From: Alphaproteobacteria bacterium | GTDB taxonomy: Bacteria > Pseudomonadota > Alphaproteobacteria > Puniceispirillales > Puniceispirillaceae | DNA length: 13,891 nt | Assembly (NCBI GenBank): GCA_011526395.1 | Contig: WTHW01000262.1 | Coordinates: 1-13,891, forward strand | Direction of reading: 5' to 3' | Part shown: positions 7,226-13,891 of the stretch, piece after piece | Position numbering within the stretch: the stretch's first letter is position 1 | Layout of the letters: the number at the start of each line of letters is the position of its first letter | Notes under the pieces: model-generated | The model's database searches: none | Seen by the model: the letters and a program-made list of their open reading frames with translations, nothing else | Told to the model about the DNA's origin: nothing | Position numbers and translations under genes: made by a program

Positions 7226-7753
7226 ATGGCAGGCACAAACACCCTGATTTCTGAGATGATAGAACCAGCATTGAATGAGATGGGATATGATCTTGTTCGT
7301 GTTCTATATTCAGGTGCGCCGGGCGGTGGTCGCAACCAATTGCAAATCATGGCTGAGCCTCTGATTGACAGGGAAATGACAGTCCAAGATTGTCAAAAAA
7401 TTAGCAAATATGTGGCCGCATTGCTGGATGTTGAGGACCCAATTAAAGATGCCTATAATCTTGAGGTAAGCTCTCCTGGTATTGATCGCCCATTGATGAG
7501 AGTTGATCATTATGACCGCTTTGCAGGTGACCTTGTAAAGGTGCATTTGAAACAAATGCAAGACGGCCGCAAAAGAATCAAAGGCCGCCTGACAGGCCGA
7601 AATGAAGATGGTCATATTGTATTAGAGACGAGTTTTGGTCAGTTAGTTTTTGCCATAGATGAAATTGATAGCGCAAAAATTGACCCAACCGAATATTTTG
7701 AAAACCCAGACAAAAAAGCACCGCCTATAACAGCGGTGCCTAAAAACCAATAA
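7226..7753 (+). CDS. rimP: Ribosome maturation factor RimP
   Basis: Cytoplasmic 30S assembly factor that binds the small subunit and promotes proper assembly around uS12 and the central pseudoknot. The protein has 175 residues. The N-terminal alpha/beta domain contains GYDLVRVLYSGAPGGGR near residue 19 and the family hallmark NLEVSSPGIDRPL (about 78-90). A C-terminal SH3-like domain follows (about 95-155), with FAGDLVKVHLK and GQLVFAIDEI. The last 15 or so residues (after YFENPDKK) look like an unconserved tail. The ATG has AGAAGG about 6 nt upstream. It opens the classic rimP-nusA-infB operon, and nusA starts 28 nt after its stop. Its 3' coding end contains a perfect hairpin, listed separately. 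Confidence 0.95.
   Translation: MAGTNTLISEMIEPALNEMGYDLVRVLYSGAPGGGRNQLQIMAEPLIDREMTVQDCQKISKYVAALLDVEDPIKDAYNLEVSSPGIDRPLMRVDHYDRFAGDLVKVHLKQMQDGRKRIKGRLTGRNEDGHIVLETSFGQLVFAIDEIDSAKIDPTEYFENPDKKAPPITAVPKNQ
7712..7739 (-). terminator. Minus-strand intrinsic-terminator-like hairpin inside the rimP 3' end
   Basis: GCACCGC (7718-7724) and GCGGTGC (7733-7739) form a perfect 7-bp inverted repeat around an 8-nt spacer. Six A residues (7712-7717) lie immediately to its left. Read on the minus strand this is a GC-rich hairpin followed by a run of six U, the form of a Rho-independent terminator. On the + strand no U run follows, so it should not stop operon transcription, though the RNA hairpin could affect mRNA stability between rimP and nusA. 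No minus-strand gene is visible nearby that it would serve, so its function is unknown and chance cannot be excluded. Confidence 0.45.
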
Positions 7754-7781
7754 CCCGCGAAGTGTAAAAAGGTATTTCGTT

Positions 7782-9326
7782 ATGGATACATCATCAATCC
7801 CAGGCTTAGAGCTCATTCAAATCGCTGATGTGGTCGCACGTGAGAAATCAATCGACCGTGAAGAAGTGATTATGGCAATGGAAGAAGCCATTCAAAAGGC
7901 TGGTCGCTCAAAATATGGCCAAGACCGTGATATCCGTGCCATGATTGACCGCAAGCAAGGTTCAATCACGCTAGAGCGCTGGACAGAAGTGGTTGAAATT
8001 GTCGAAGATGAAGCCACACAGATGTCTGTGGCAGAAGGCGCAAAATATGATCTTGCGATTGGTGAGTTTCATCGCCAGCCTTTGCCGCCAATCGAATTTG
8101 GCAGAATTGCAGCGCAAACAGCAAAGCAAGTTATTAGCCAAAAGGTACGCGAAGCTGAAAGAGAGCGCCAATTCGGTGAATATGAAAACCGTGTTGGGGA
8201 GATCGTCGTTGGTACGGTGAAACGTGCTGAAAGCTATTCAACAACTGTTGATTTGGGCAGAGCAGAAGCTGTTATTCGCCGCGAGGAAATGATCCCGCGC
8301 GAAATGTTAAAGCAAGGCGATCGTATCAGAGCTTATATTCAAGATGTACGCCGTGAAGTGCGCGGACCACAGATTTTCCTATCTCGTGGCGCCAATGAAT
8401 TTATGGCAAAATTATTTACCCAAGAAGTGCCAGAAATTTATGATGGCATAATCGAGATTAAGGCAGTGGCAAGAGAGCCAGGTAGCCGCGCAAAAATCTC
8501 TGTTTTATCACGTGACCCATCTATCGACCCGGTCGGTGCTTGTGTAGGTTTACGTGGTAGCCGTGTGCAAGCTGTTGTCACAGAGTTGCAAGGTGAAAAA
8601 GTAGAGATCATCCCTTATGAAGAAGATCCAGTGGCATTTGTTGTGAATGCACTTGCACCTGCTGAAGTTGCCAAAGTTGTGATGGATGAAATTGCAGGCC
8701 GCATGGAAGTGGTTGTGCCAGATGATCAATTATCACTTGCTATTGGCAGACGTGGCCAGAATGTGCGCCTCGCCTCTCAGCTCACTGGCTGGTATATCGA
8801 TATTCTGACAGAAGCTGATGAATCAGAGCGTCGTCAGGAAGAATTTAAGAATCGTTCAACACGCTTTATGGAAGCTTTGAACATTGATGATGTGATCGCA
8901 CATTTGCTTGTTGCTGAAGGGTTTGCATCTGTTGAAGATATTGCAGAAACACCAGTTGATGAATTAGCGCAAATTCAAGGCTTTGATGAAAATATCGCAG
9001 CTGAATTGATCAATCGTTCAATCGAATTTGTTGAAGCAGAAGCATCACGCATTGAAGGTGAGTTGGCTAAGTTGAAAGTCGCTGATGATTTGATGTCATT
9101 TGAATATCTATCAATGGCGATGATCCTACAATTGGCTAATAATGGTATTTTGACACGTGATGATTTAGCAGAGCTTGATTCAGAGGAGCTTGTTGGCTTC
9201 TTGAAAGATGAGGGCATTGATGATGAAACCGTCGCTGGTGATATCATTATGGCCGCAAGAGCGCATTGGTTTGCTGATGAAGATGCATCAGAAGTAGCAG
9301 ATGATGCGCAAGGCGACACTGAATAA
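7782..9326 (+). CDS. nusA: Transcription termination/antitermination factor NusA
   Basis: RNA polymerase-binding elongation factor that modulates pausing, intrinsic termination and rRNA antitermination. The 514 residues show the full domain order. An N-terminal RNAP-binding domain spans about 1-125, and an S1 domain about 135-202 (GEIVVGTVKRAE...PQIFLSR). KH1 and KH2 follow, with VGACVGLRGSRVQAV (251-265) and LAIGRRGQNVRLASQLTGW (319-337). Two C-terminal helix-hairpin-helix acidic-repeat-like units lie at about 363-415 and 437-495, an arrangement also found in E. coli NusA. The C-terminal tail is acidic. The ATG is preceded by AAAAAGG (7766-7772) at 9 nt. In some Proteobacteria NusA takes part in control of its own operon, so the rimP-leader hairpin is a plausible target (inference). 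Confidence 0.97.
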   Translation: MDTSSIPGLELIQIADVVAREKSIDREEVIMAMEEAIQKAGRSKYGQDRDIRAMIDRKQGSITLERWTEVVEIVEDEATQMSVAEGAKYDLAIGEFHRQPLPPIEFGRIAAQTAKQVISQKVREAERERQFGEYENRVGEIVVGTVKRAESYSTTVDLGRAEAVIRREEMIPREMLKQGDRIRAYIQDVRREVRGPQIFLSRGANEFMAKLFTQEVPEIYDGIIEIKAVAREPGSRAKISVLSRDPSIDPVGACVGLRGSRVQAVVTELQGEKVEIIPYEEDPVAFVVNALAPAEVAKVVMDEIAGRMEVVVPDDQLSLAIGRRGQNVRLASQLTGWYIDILTEADESERRQEEFKNRSTRFMEALNIDDVIAHLLVAEGFASVEDIAETPVDELAQIQGFDENIAAELINRSIEFVEAEASRIEGELAKLKVADDLMSFEYLSMAMILQLANNGILTRDDLAELDSEELVGFLKDEGIDDETVAGDIIMAARAHWFADEDASEVADDAQGDTE

Positions 9327-9381
9327 GAAGTGAGCTGATATCATGACGCAAAAGCGGTCTTTGAAATGAGAGGTTACACAG

Positions 9382-10011
9382 ATGGTAGAGCGTCGGTGTA
9401 TAGCCTCAGGAGAAATCAAACCAGCTGAAGAGCTGATCCGCTTTGTGTGTGGGCCAGATGGGGCGCTTGTGCCTGATCTGGCACGCAAGCTACCTGGCCG
9501 TGGATGCTGGGTATCATGCCAGCCAGATATGATAGAGCGGGCCTGTGATAAGGGTCTATTTGGTCGTCATATCGATACCAAACCTGTTGCTTTTGCTGTT
9601 TTATATGAACAGTTGCAAAAGTTATTGCGCATGCGTTTTGTGCAAACACTTGCCCTTGCAAGGCGCGCTGGTCTTGCGATTGGCGGTGGTGGCAAATTAG
9701 CGACCTATGATATGATGGACGGTATGATTATCGCGGATGATGCGTCGATAAGAGAGGCAAAGGCACATAAAAATCGTTTGATGCCTCAATGGGTGCATGA
9801 GGGGTTTGATGCCACATTGCTTGGCAGTGCATTTGGACGAGACTCTTTAGCTTATATTGGCGTGCTTCCTGATGAAAATAGCAAAAATGGTGGCCTAACG
9901 GTGCAATTACAAGCTGATATTGCCCGTTTTGCCGCTTTTCTGCCGCCTTTGGGTTGTCAGGAAGGCGCAGACAGGTGTATTACACAATCGTCTAGCTTGT
10001 TGTCTGAATAG
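9382..10011 (+). CDS. ylxR: YlxR (DUF448) domain fused to an L7Ae-like RNA-binding domain
   Basis: Probable cytoplasmic RNA-binding protein of 209 residues. Residues 1-75 are a YlxR/DUF448 domain with RRCIASGEIKPAEELIRFV and GRGCWVSCQPDMIERA. Residues 82-165 resemble the L7Ae/YlxQ kink-turn-binding fold, with LALARRAGLAIGGGGKLATY and MIIADDASIREAKAHKNRL. In Bacillus the two domains are separate neighbours, ylxR and ylxQ, between nusA and infB; here one gene occupies the same slot. Bacillus YlxR has been reported to modulate RNase P, but whether that holds here is unknown. The ATG at 9382 has GAGAGG about 8 nt upstream. The C-terminal 45 residues show no motif I recognise. The 55-nt gap after nusA and the 143-nt gap before infB are unremarkable apart from the infB leader. 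Confidence 0.88.
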   Translation: MVERRCIASGEIKPAEELIRFVCGPDGALVPDLARKLPGRGCWVSCQPDMIERACDKGLFGRHIDTKPVAFAVLYEQLQKLLRMRFVQTLALARRAGLAIGGGGKLATYDMMDGMIIADDASIREAKAHKNRLMPQWVHEGFDATLLGSAFGRDSLAYIGVLPDENSKNGGLTVQLQADIARFAAFLPPLGCQEGADRCITQSSSLLSE

Positions 10012-10154
10012 ACGTCTAGCAAGGCCTCTGGTCATGATTGATTGGCGAGATGATTGGTTGATGAGATAAAATAAACAGGGCTTTGATTGGTATTCATCAA
10101 ACAAAGCAAAATGCCAGCAAAATTTGTGCTGGGCCAGCCGAGAAAGGACTGGGT
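10012..10154 (+). promoter_or_regulatory. infB 5' leader with hairpins and a possible 11-codon ORF
   Basis: This 143-nt spacer is the second longest gap. It contains an ATG ORF of 11 codons (10034-10069, peptide MIDWRDDWLMR) with AAGG 9 nt upstream. It also has an inverted repeat TTTGAT (10082-10087)/ATCAAA (10096-10101), and a second, CCAGCA (10114-10119)/TGCTGG (10127-10132). The second hairpin ends 9 nt before the AAAGGA ribosome binding site of infB, so it could influence initiation. TTGGCG (10042-10047) and GATAAA (10065-10070) at 17-nt spacing could be a weak internal promoter. None of these is strong alone, and no intrinsic terminator is present. Confidence 0.35.
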
Positions 10155-12749
10155 ATGAGCGACGATACAAAAAAATCAAAAACCTTGAGTTTGTCAGGGA
10201 GCGGCACATTATCACTTGGTGGTAATGTTGATCCAAACGCTTTGCGTGGTGGGTCATCAGGTCGTGCCAAGACAGTTCAAGTAGAAGTTCGTCGCAAACG
10301 TGTCCCATTACCGCCATCTCGAAATGCGGCAAAGGCAGCGCCAAAAGCAGCGCCAGCCGCGGCGCCAAAGACAGAAGCGCCCATCTCAGCGCCAGTTGAT
10401 GCAGATGATAAGCTAACAGCCGCTGAACGCGCGAAGCGTATGCAGGTTTTGCAGCAAGGTCTGGCAAAACCTGAAGATGAGGCAACGGCACCACAAGATG
10501 TTATTGAAGACGCTGTTGAACAAACACCAGCAGTGGAAGAGGCACCTGTTGAACAGGCGGCACCTCTTAGCCCGCGTGAAGCACGTCGTCAGGCAGAGCT
10601 AGCTGAACTACAAGAAATTGAGAAATTAGCACAAAGCCAAAAGGCAGCAGAACAAGCCAAGCGTGCAGAAGAAAATGCGGCAAGACGCAAAGCAACCGAA
10701 GAGCAATCAGCAAGATTATCACAATCAGCAGGCCCAGCCGATATGGCAGGCCCTGTTGATAATGCATCGCCAGCGCGCCCATCAGGTGGTCGCCGCCGTG
10801 TGGAAGAGCAAGATAATAATCGTCGCCAGCCAGCGCGCCGTGAAGGCCCTGCGCGCCGTCAATCAGGCAAAATGACAATCTCGCAGGCCTTATCAGATGG
10901 TGAAGGTGGCGGTCGTCAACGCTCGCTTGCATCTGTTCGTCGTCAACGCGAAAAAGCGCGTATGAGAGAAGAGCAGCCAGCTGTGAAGCAGGTGCGTGAT
11001 GTTGTTATCCCTGATACCATCACTGTCCAAGAGCTTGCCAACCGTATGGCAGAGCGCGCCGCTGATGTTGTGAAAGAGCTTATGAAGCTTGGCATCATGG
11101 CAACTGTGACACAGAATATCGATGCTGAGACTGCTGAACTTGTGACGATTGAATTCGGCCACAAGGTAAGCCGTGTTTCTGACTCTGATATTGAAGATGG
11201 TTTGGGCGGTGTTGAAGATGATGAGACATCAAAGCTTCCGCGTCCTCCTGTTGTGACGATCATGGGGCATGTTGACCATGGTAAGACAAGCTTGCTAGAT
11301 GCCATCCGTCAAACAGATGTCGCGGCAGGTGAATCAGGTGGTATCACACAGCATATCGGTGCCTATCAGATTAAGACAGCACAAGATAATGTGATTACCT
11401 TTATTGATACACCAGGCCACGCCGCTTTCACAGAAATGCGTCTTCGTGGTGCCAATACAACTGATATTGTTGTGCTTGTTGTTGCGGCTGATGACTCTGT
11501 CAAAGAGCAAACAATTGAAGCGATTAACCACGCAAAAGCAGCTGGATGTCCGATTATCGTTGCTGTGAATAAATGTGATAAGCCAGGCGCTGACCCATCA
11601 AAGGTACGTTCTGACTTGCTTCAGCATGAAATCATCACAGAAGATTTCGGTGGTGATATCCTAGCTGTGAATGTATCAGCTCATACAAGTGAGGGTCTCG
11701 ATAAGCTTGAAGAAGCTATCATGTTGCAGGCTGAGTTGCTTGAGCTGAAGGCCAATCCAAACCGTGAAGCTGAAGGTTCTGTTATTGAAGCAAAAGTGGA
11801 GCGTGGCAGAGGGTCTGTGGCAACAGTTCTTGTACAACGTGGCACATTGTCAGTTGGTGATATTTTTGTCATCGGCGCTGAATCAGGCCGCGTGCGTGCG
11901 CTTTTGAATGAGCGTGGTGAGCAGCTAAAGACAGCCACACCGGGCATGCCAGTTGAGATTTTGGGCTTGAACGGTACGCCAATGGCTGGTGATAACTTCA
12001 CAGTTGTTGAGACAGAAGCAAGAGCGCGTGAAATTGCTGAATATCGCAAGCGCGTTATCAGAGATAAAGAAGCTGTTGTATCAGCACGTGGTTCAGTTGA
12101 GCAGATGTTGTCAGCGATTGCCGCTGGTGAAGCTGCTGAATTGCCAGTTGTGATTAAGACAGATGTGCATGGCTCTCTTGAAGCGATTAAAGTCGCGCTT
12201 GAAAATCTTGGCACAGAGCAGGTAAAGGTTCGTTTCTTAACAGGCGGTGTTGGCGCTTTGTCTGAATCAGATATCTCTCTGGCAGCGGCATCAAATGCGA
12301 TTGTTATTGGCTTTAACGTCCGCGCAATCCCGCAAGCACGTGACCTTGCAAAGCGTGACGGTGTTGAAATCCGCTATCATTCAATCATTTATGAACTTAT
12401 TGATGAAGTCAAAGCAGCGATGGGCGGCTTGTTGTCTCCAGATACACAAGAAGACTTCATTGGCTATGCTGAAATTCGTCAGGTCTTTGCTGTCTCGAAA
12501 GTTGGCAAAATCGCTGGTTGTTTCGTTACTGAAGGTATCATTAAGCGTGGCTGTAAGGTGCGTTTGCTTCGTGATAACGTTGTTATTCATGAAGGTAGCC
12601 TGAAGACACTGAAACGCTTCAAAGATGAAGTCAAAGAAGTTCGTGAAGGCTTTGAATGTGGTATGGCGTTCGAAAATTACTCTGATATCCAAGAAGGCGA
12701 TATGATTGAGTGTTTTGAGCTAAAGGAAATTGCACGTACGCTTGATTAA
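10155..12749 (+). CDS. infB: Translation initiation factor IF-2
   Basis: Translational GTPase that brings fMet-tRNA to the 30S subunit and promotes 50S joining. The 864-residue protein starts with an alphaproteobacterial-style N-terminus (repeated LSL/GG blocks, then TVQVEVRRKR near 41-50). A long Ala/Glu/Arg-rich charged linker runs to about residue 280, then an IF2_N domain (about 283-335). The GTPase domain has G1 GHVDHGKT (371-378), G3 DTPGH (418-422) and G4 NKCD (472-475). The beta-barrel domain II, domain III and the C-terminal fMet-binding domain complete it (GYAEIRQVF near 770, ending ELKEIARTLD). The frame is open back to a TTG at 10083, but the ATG at 10155 has GAAAGGA (10142-10148) 6 nt upstream and gives the expected N-terminus MSDDTKK. 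rbfA follows 31 nt after the stop. Confidence 0.97.
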   Translation: MSDDTKKSKTLSLSGSGTLSLGGNVDPNALRGGSSGRAKTVQVEVRRKRVPLPPSRNAAKAAPKAAPAAAPKTEAPISAPVDADDKLTAAERAKRMQVLQQGLAKPEDEATAPQDVIEDAVEQTPAVEEAPVEQAAPLSPREARRQAELAELQEIEKLAQSQKAAEQAKRAEENAARRKATEEQSARLSQSAGPADMAGPVDNASPARPSGGRRRVEEQDNNRRQPARREGPARRQSGKMTISQALSDGEGGGRQRSLASVRRQREKARMREEQPAVKQVRDVVIPDTITVQELANRMAERAADVVKELMKLGIMATVTQNIDAETAELVTIEFGHKVSRVSDSDIEDGLGGVEDDETSKLPRPPVVTIMGHVDHGKTSLLDAIRQTDVAAGESGGITQHIGAYQIKTAQDNVITFIDTPGHAAFTEMRLRGANTTDIVVLVVAADDSVKEQTIEAINHAKAAGCPIIVAVNKCDKPGADPSKVRSDLLQHEIITEDFGGDILAVNVSAHTSEGLDKLEEAIMLQAELLELKANPNREAEGSVIEAKVERGRGSVATVLVQRGTLSVGDIFVIGAESGRVRALLNERGEQLKTATPGMPVEILGLNGTPMAGDNFTVVETEARAREIAEYRKRVIRDKEAVVSARGSVEQMLSAIAAGEAAELPVVIKTDVHGSLEAIKVALENLGTEQVKVRFLTGGVGALSESDISLAAASNAIVIGFNVRAIPQARDLAKRDGVEIRYHSIIYELIDEVKAAMGGLLSPDTQEDFIGYAEIRQVFAVSKVGKIAGCFVTEGIIKRGCKVRLLRDNVVIHEGSLKTLKRFKDEVKEVREGFECGMAFENYSDIQEGDMIECFELKEIARTLD

Positions 12750-12780
12750 AAGTGTATCGTTACAATAAAGCGGTGAGCCG

Positions 12781-13194
12781 GTGAGTAGAAAAGCCAAAGC
12801 CCCATCAAAAGCGCCAAGCCAGCGACAGCTTCGTGTCGGCGAAGAAATTCGTCATATGCTATCGCAGGCTTTGATGCGCGGTGATGTGTATGTGCCTGAA
12901 TTAGAAGGCATCTCTGTCACCGTCTCTGAGGTATCGGTTAGCCCTGATTTGTCGAATGCGCGTGTGTATGTAACACCTCTTGGCGGTGTTGATATGGCAG
13001 AGGTGGTCGCCATATTGAATATCATAGCACCTGATTTGCAGACCTATGTTGCTCAAAAGGTGCATTTGCGTCGTATGCCACGCTTAAAATTTGTTGCTGA
13101 CCATTCTTTTGAAAATGCGCAGAAAATGTCATCTCTGATTGCGAATTTGCCGCCAGCGGCAAGCGATAATGATGACGAAAATGATGCTCATTAG
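12781..13194 (+). CDS. rbfA: Ribosome-binding factor A
   Basis: Small KH-fold 30S maturation factor that binds near helix 1 of 16S rRNA and is needed for late small-subunit assembly. At 137 residues it has normal length. Conserved blocks are QRQLRVGEEIRHMLSQAL at the N-terminus, then ISVTVSEVSVSPDLSNARVY and LRRMPRLKFVAD (about 98-109). The end is an acidic tail (SDNDDEND). The start is GTG at 12781 with a weak GGTGA (12772-12776) close upstream; no in-frame ATG offers a better choice without deleting conserved sequence. It sits between infB and truB as in most bacteria. A compact palindrome lies near its 3' end (13147-13162), noted in the findings. Confidence 0.95.
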   Translation: MSRKAKAPSKAPSQRQLRVGEEIRHMLSQALMRGDVYVPELEGISVTVSEVSVSPDLSNARVYVTPLGGVDMAEVVAILNIIAPDLQTYVAQKVHLRRMPRLKFVADHSFENAQKMSSLIANLPPAASDNDDENDAH

Positions 13195-13209
13195 CGACAA
13201 AGTAGCGTG

Positions 13210-13891
13210 ATGCCGCAAAAATCTTCCAAAAAACAAACACCATCTTATCATGGCTGGTTCGTCCTAGATAAACCAATTGGCATGTCATCAGCGGCTGCTG
13301 TTGGTATTGTGAGACGCAAATTTGATGGCATGAAAGCAGGGCATGGTGGCACACTTGACCCGCTAGCAAGTGGCATTTTGCCTATCGCGCTTGGTGAGGC
13401 GACCAAGACGACAGCCTATGCGATGGGGGCAGAGAAATCATACGAATTTGAAGTGATTTGGGGCAAGCAAACAGCCACTGATGATGCAGAAGGCGAGGTG
13501 ATTGCCACATCAGATATCAGGCCTTCTGAGGCAGATATCAATTCTGTATTAGGTGAGTTTGTAGGCGTGATAAGCCAAGTGCCACCAGCTTATTCAGCTG
13601 TAAAAATTGATGGCAAGCGTGCCTATGCACTAGCGCGTGGTGAAGGCGAGATGCCAGAGTTACAAGCGCGCGATATCCGTATTGATGGTTTGCGCTTGAT
13701 TGATGCAAAACCTGATTCTGCGCGCTTTGAAGTTGATTGTGGAAAAGGTGCCTATATTCGCTCGCTAGCACGTGATTTAGGGGCTCGATTGGGCACAGTT
13801 GCCTATGTCAGTGCCCTTCGGCGCACAAAAGTAGGACAATTTTCATTAAAAAACGCTATTTCGCTGGATTTTTTAGAAAATTTAAGCGATA
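13210..13891 (+). CDS. truB: tRNA pseudouridine(55) synthase TruB (3'-truncated)
   Basis: Enzyme that converts U55 to pseudouridine in the T-loop of tRNAs and also acts as a tRNA chaperone. The first 227 residues are present and the remaining 60-100 lie beyond the window. The catalytic motif GHGGTLDPLASGILP places the nucleophile at D50, close to D48 of E. coli TruB. Further family blocks are WFVLDKPIGMSS (16-27), PPAYSAVKIDGKRAYALAR (about 122-140) and CGKGAYIRSLARDLG (about 177-191). The start is ATG at 13210, immediately preceded by an in-frame GTG at 13207, with no clear ribosome binding site. The gene begins 15 nt after the rbfA stop and in the same frame, consistent with translational coupling. 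Confidence 0.95.
   Translation, partial: MPQKSSKKQTPSYHGWFVLDKPIGMSSAAAVGIVRRKFDGMKAGHGGTLDPLASGILPIALGEATKTTAYAMGAEKSYEFEVIWGKQTATDDAEGEVIATSDIRPSEADINSVLGEFVGVISQVPPAYSAVKIDGKRAYALARGEGEMPELQARDIRIDGLRLIDAKPDSARFEVDCGKGAYIRSLARDLGARLGTVAYVSALRRTKVGQFSLKNAISLDFLENLSD

Noticed and set aside
9343..9369. Eight-codon ORF (MTQKRSLK) between nusA and ylxR
   Set aside because: It is very short, has no clear ribosome binding site, and its length is expected by chance in a 55-nt spacer.
10083..10154. Upstream TTG extension of infB
   Set aside because: The 24 extra residues overlap hairpin-forming leader sequence, and the ATG at 10155 has a good ribosome binding site and a normal IF2 N-terminus.
9907..10494. 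Minus-strand open frame of 195 codons over the ylxR end and infB start
   Set aside because: It spans two real + strand genes and the infB leader. Its composition is that of a reverse-frame read of Ala-rich coding sequence, with no recognisable domain.
10320..10900. Repetitive-looking Ala/Arg/Glu-rich stretch in infB as a possible inserted repeat
   Set aside because: A low-complexity charged linker in this position is normal for IF2 of this group, and no exact tandem unit is evident.
1..13891. CRISPR array, insertion sequence, prophage, toxin-antitoxin or defence island
   Set aside because: No direct-repeat array, transposase, integrase or other mobile-type gene was seen; coding is continuous and housekeeping throughout.

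Overview
The window is an uninterrupted run of conserved housekeeping genes, all on the + strand. By eye its base composition is AT-leaning and even throughout, with no sign of a recently acquired segment. Protein content and gene order point to an alphaproteobacterium, perhaps a marine, moderately low-GC lineage of the SAR116 type. The evidence is the miaB-phoH-ybeY-corC-lnt order, the nusA-ylxR-infB order with an L7Ae-like domain fused to YlxR, and the alphaproteobacterial style of the InfB N-terminus. The genus is an inference.

Layout. Bases 1-7045 hold a tightly packed series: miaB (5'-truncated by the window edge), ybeZ/phoH, ybeY, corC, lnt, metK and trmB. The largest internal gap is about 70 bp, between ybeZ and ybeY. 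Bases 7046-7225 are the only clear transcriptional boundary: a candidate promoter followed by an intrinsic terminator-like hairpin in the rimP leader, which looks like an attenuator. Bases 7226-13891 hold the rimP-nusA-ylxR-infB-rbfA-truB cluster, with truB cut by the right edge. A 143-bp spacer before infB carries small hairpins and a possible 11-codon upstream ORF.

How the genes fit together. Nearly everything serves translation. MiaB, TrmB and TruB modify tRNA, and MetK makes the S-adenosylmethionine used by MiaB and TrmB. YbeY, with its usual partner YbeZ, and RimP and RbfA mature 16S rRNA and the 30S subunit. NusA controls transcription elongation and termination. InfB is initiation factor IF2. 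YlxR-L7Ae is a probable RNA-binding accessory protein. Lnt finishes lipoproteins in the inner membrane, and CorC is a CBS-domain protein traditionally tied to Mg/Co efflux.

No mobile element, CRISPR array, tRNA, rRNA, toxin-antitoxin or defence gene was seen. I found no exotic new system. The items most worth a second look are the rimP-leader attenuator, a minus-strand terminator-like hairpin inside the 3' end of rimP, the infB leader, and the YlxR-L7Ae fusion.
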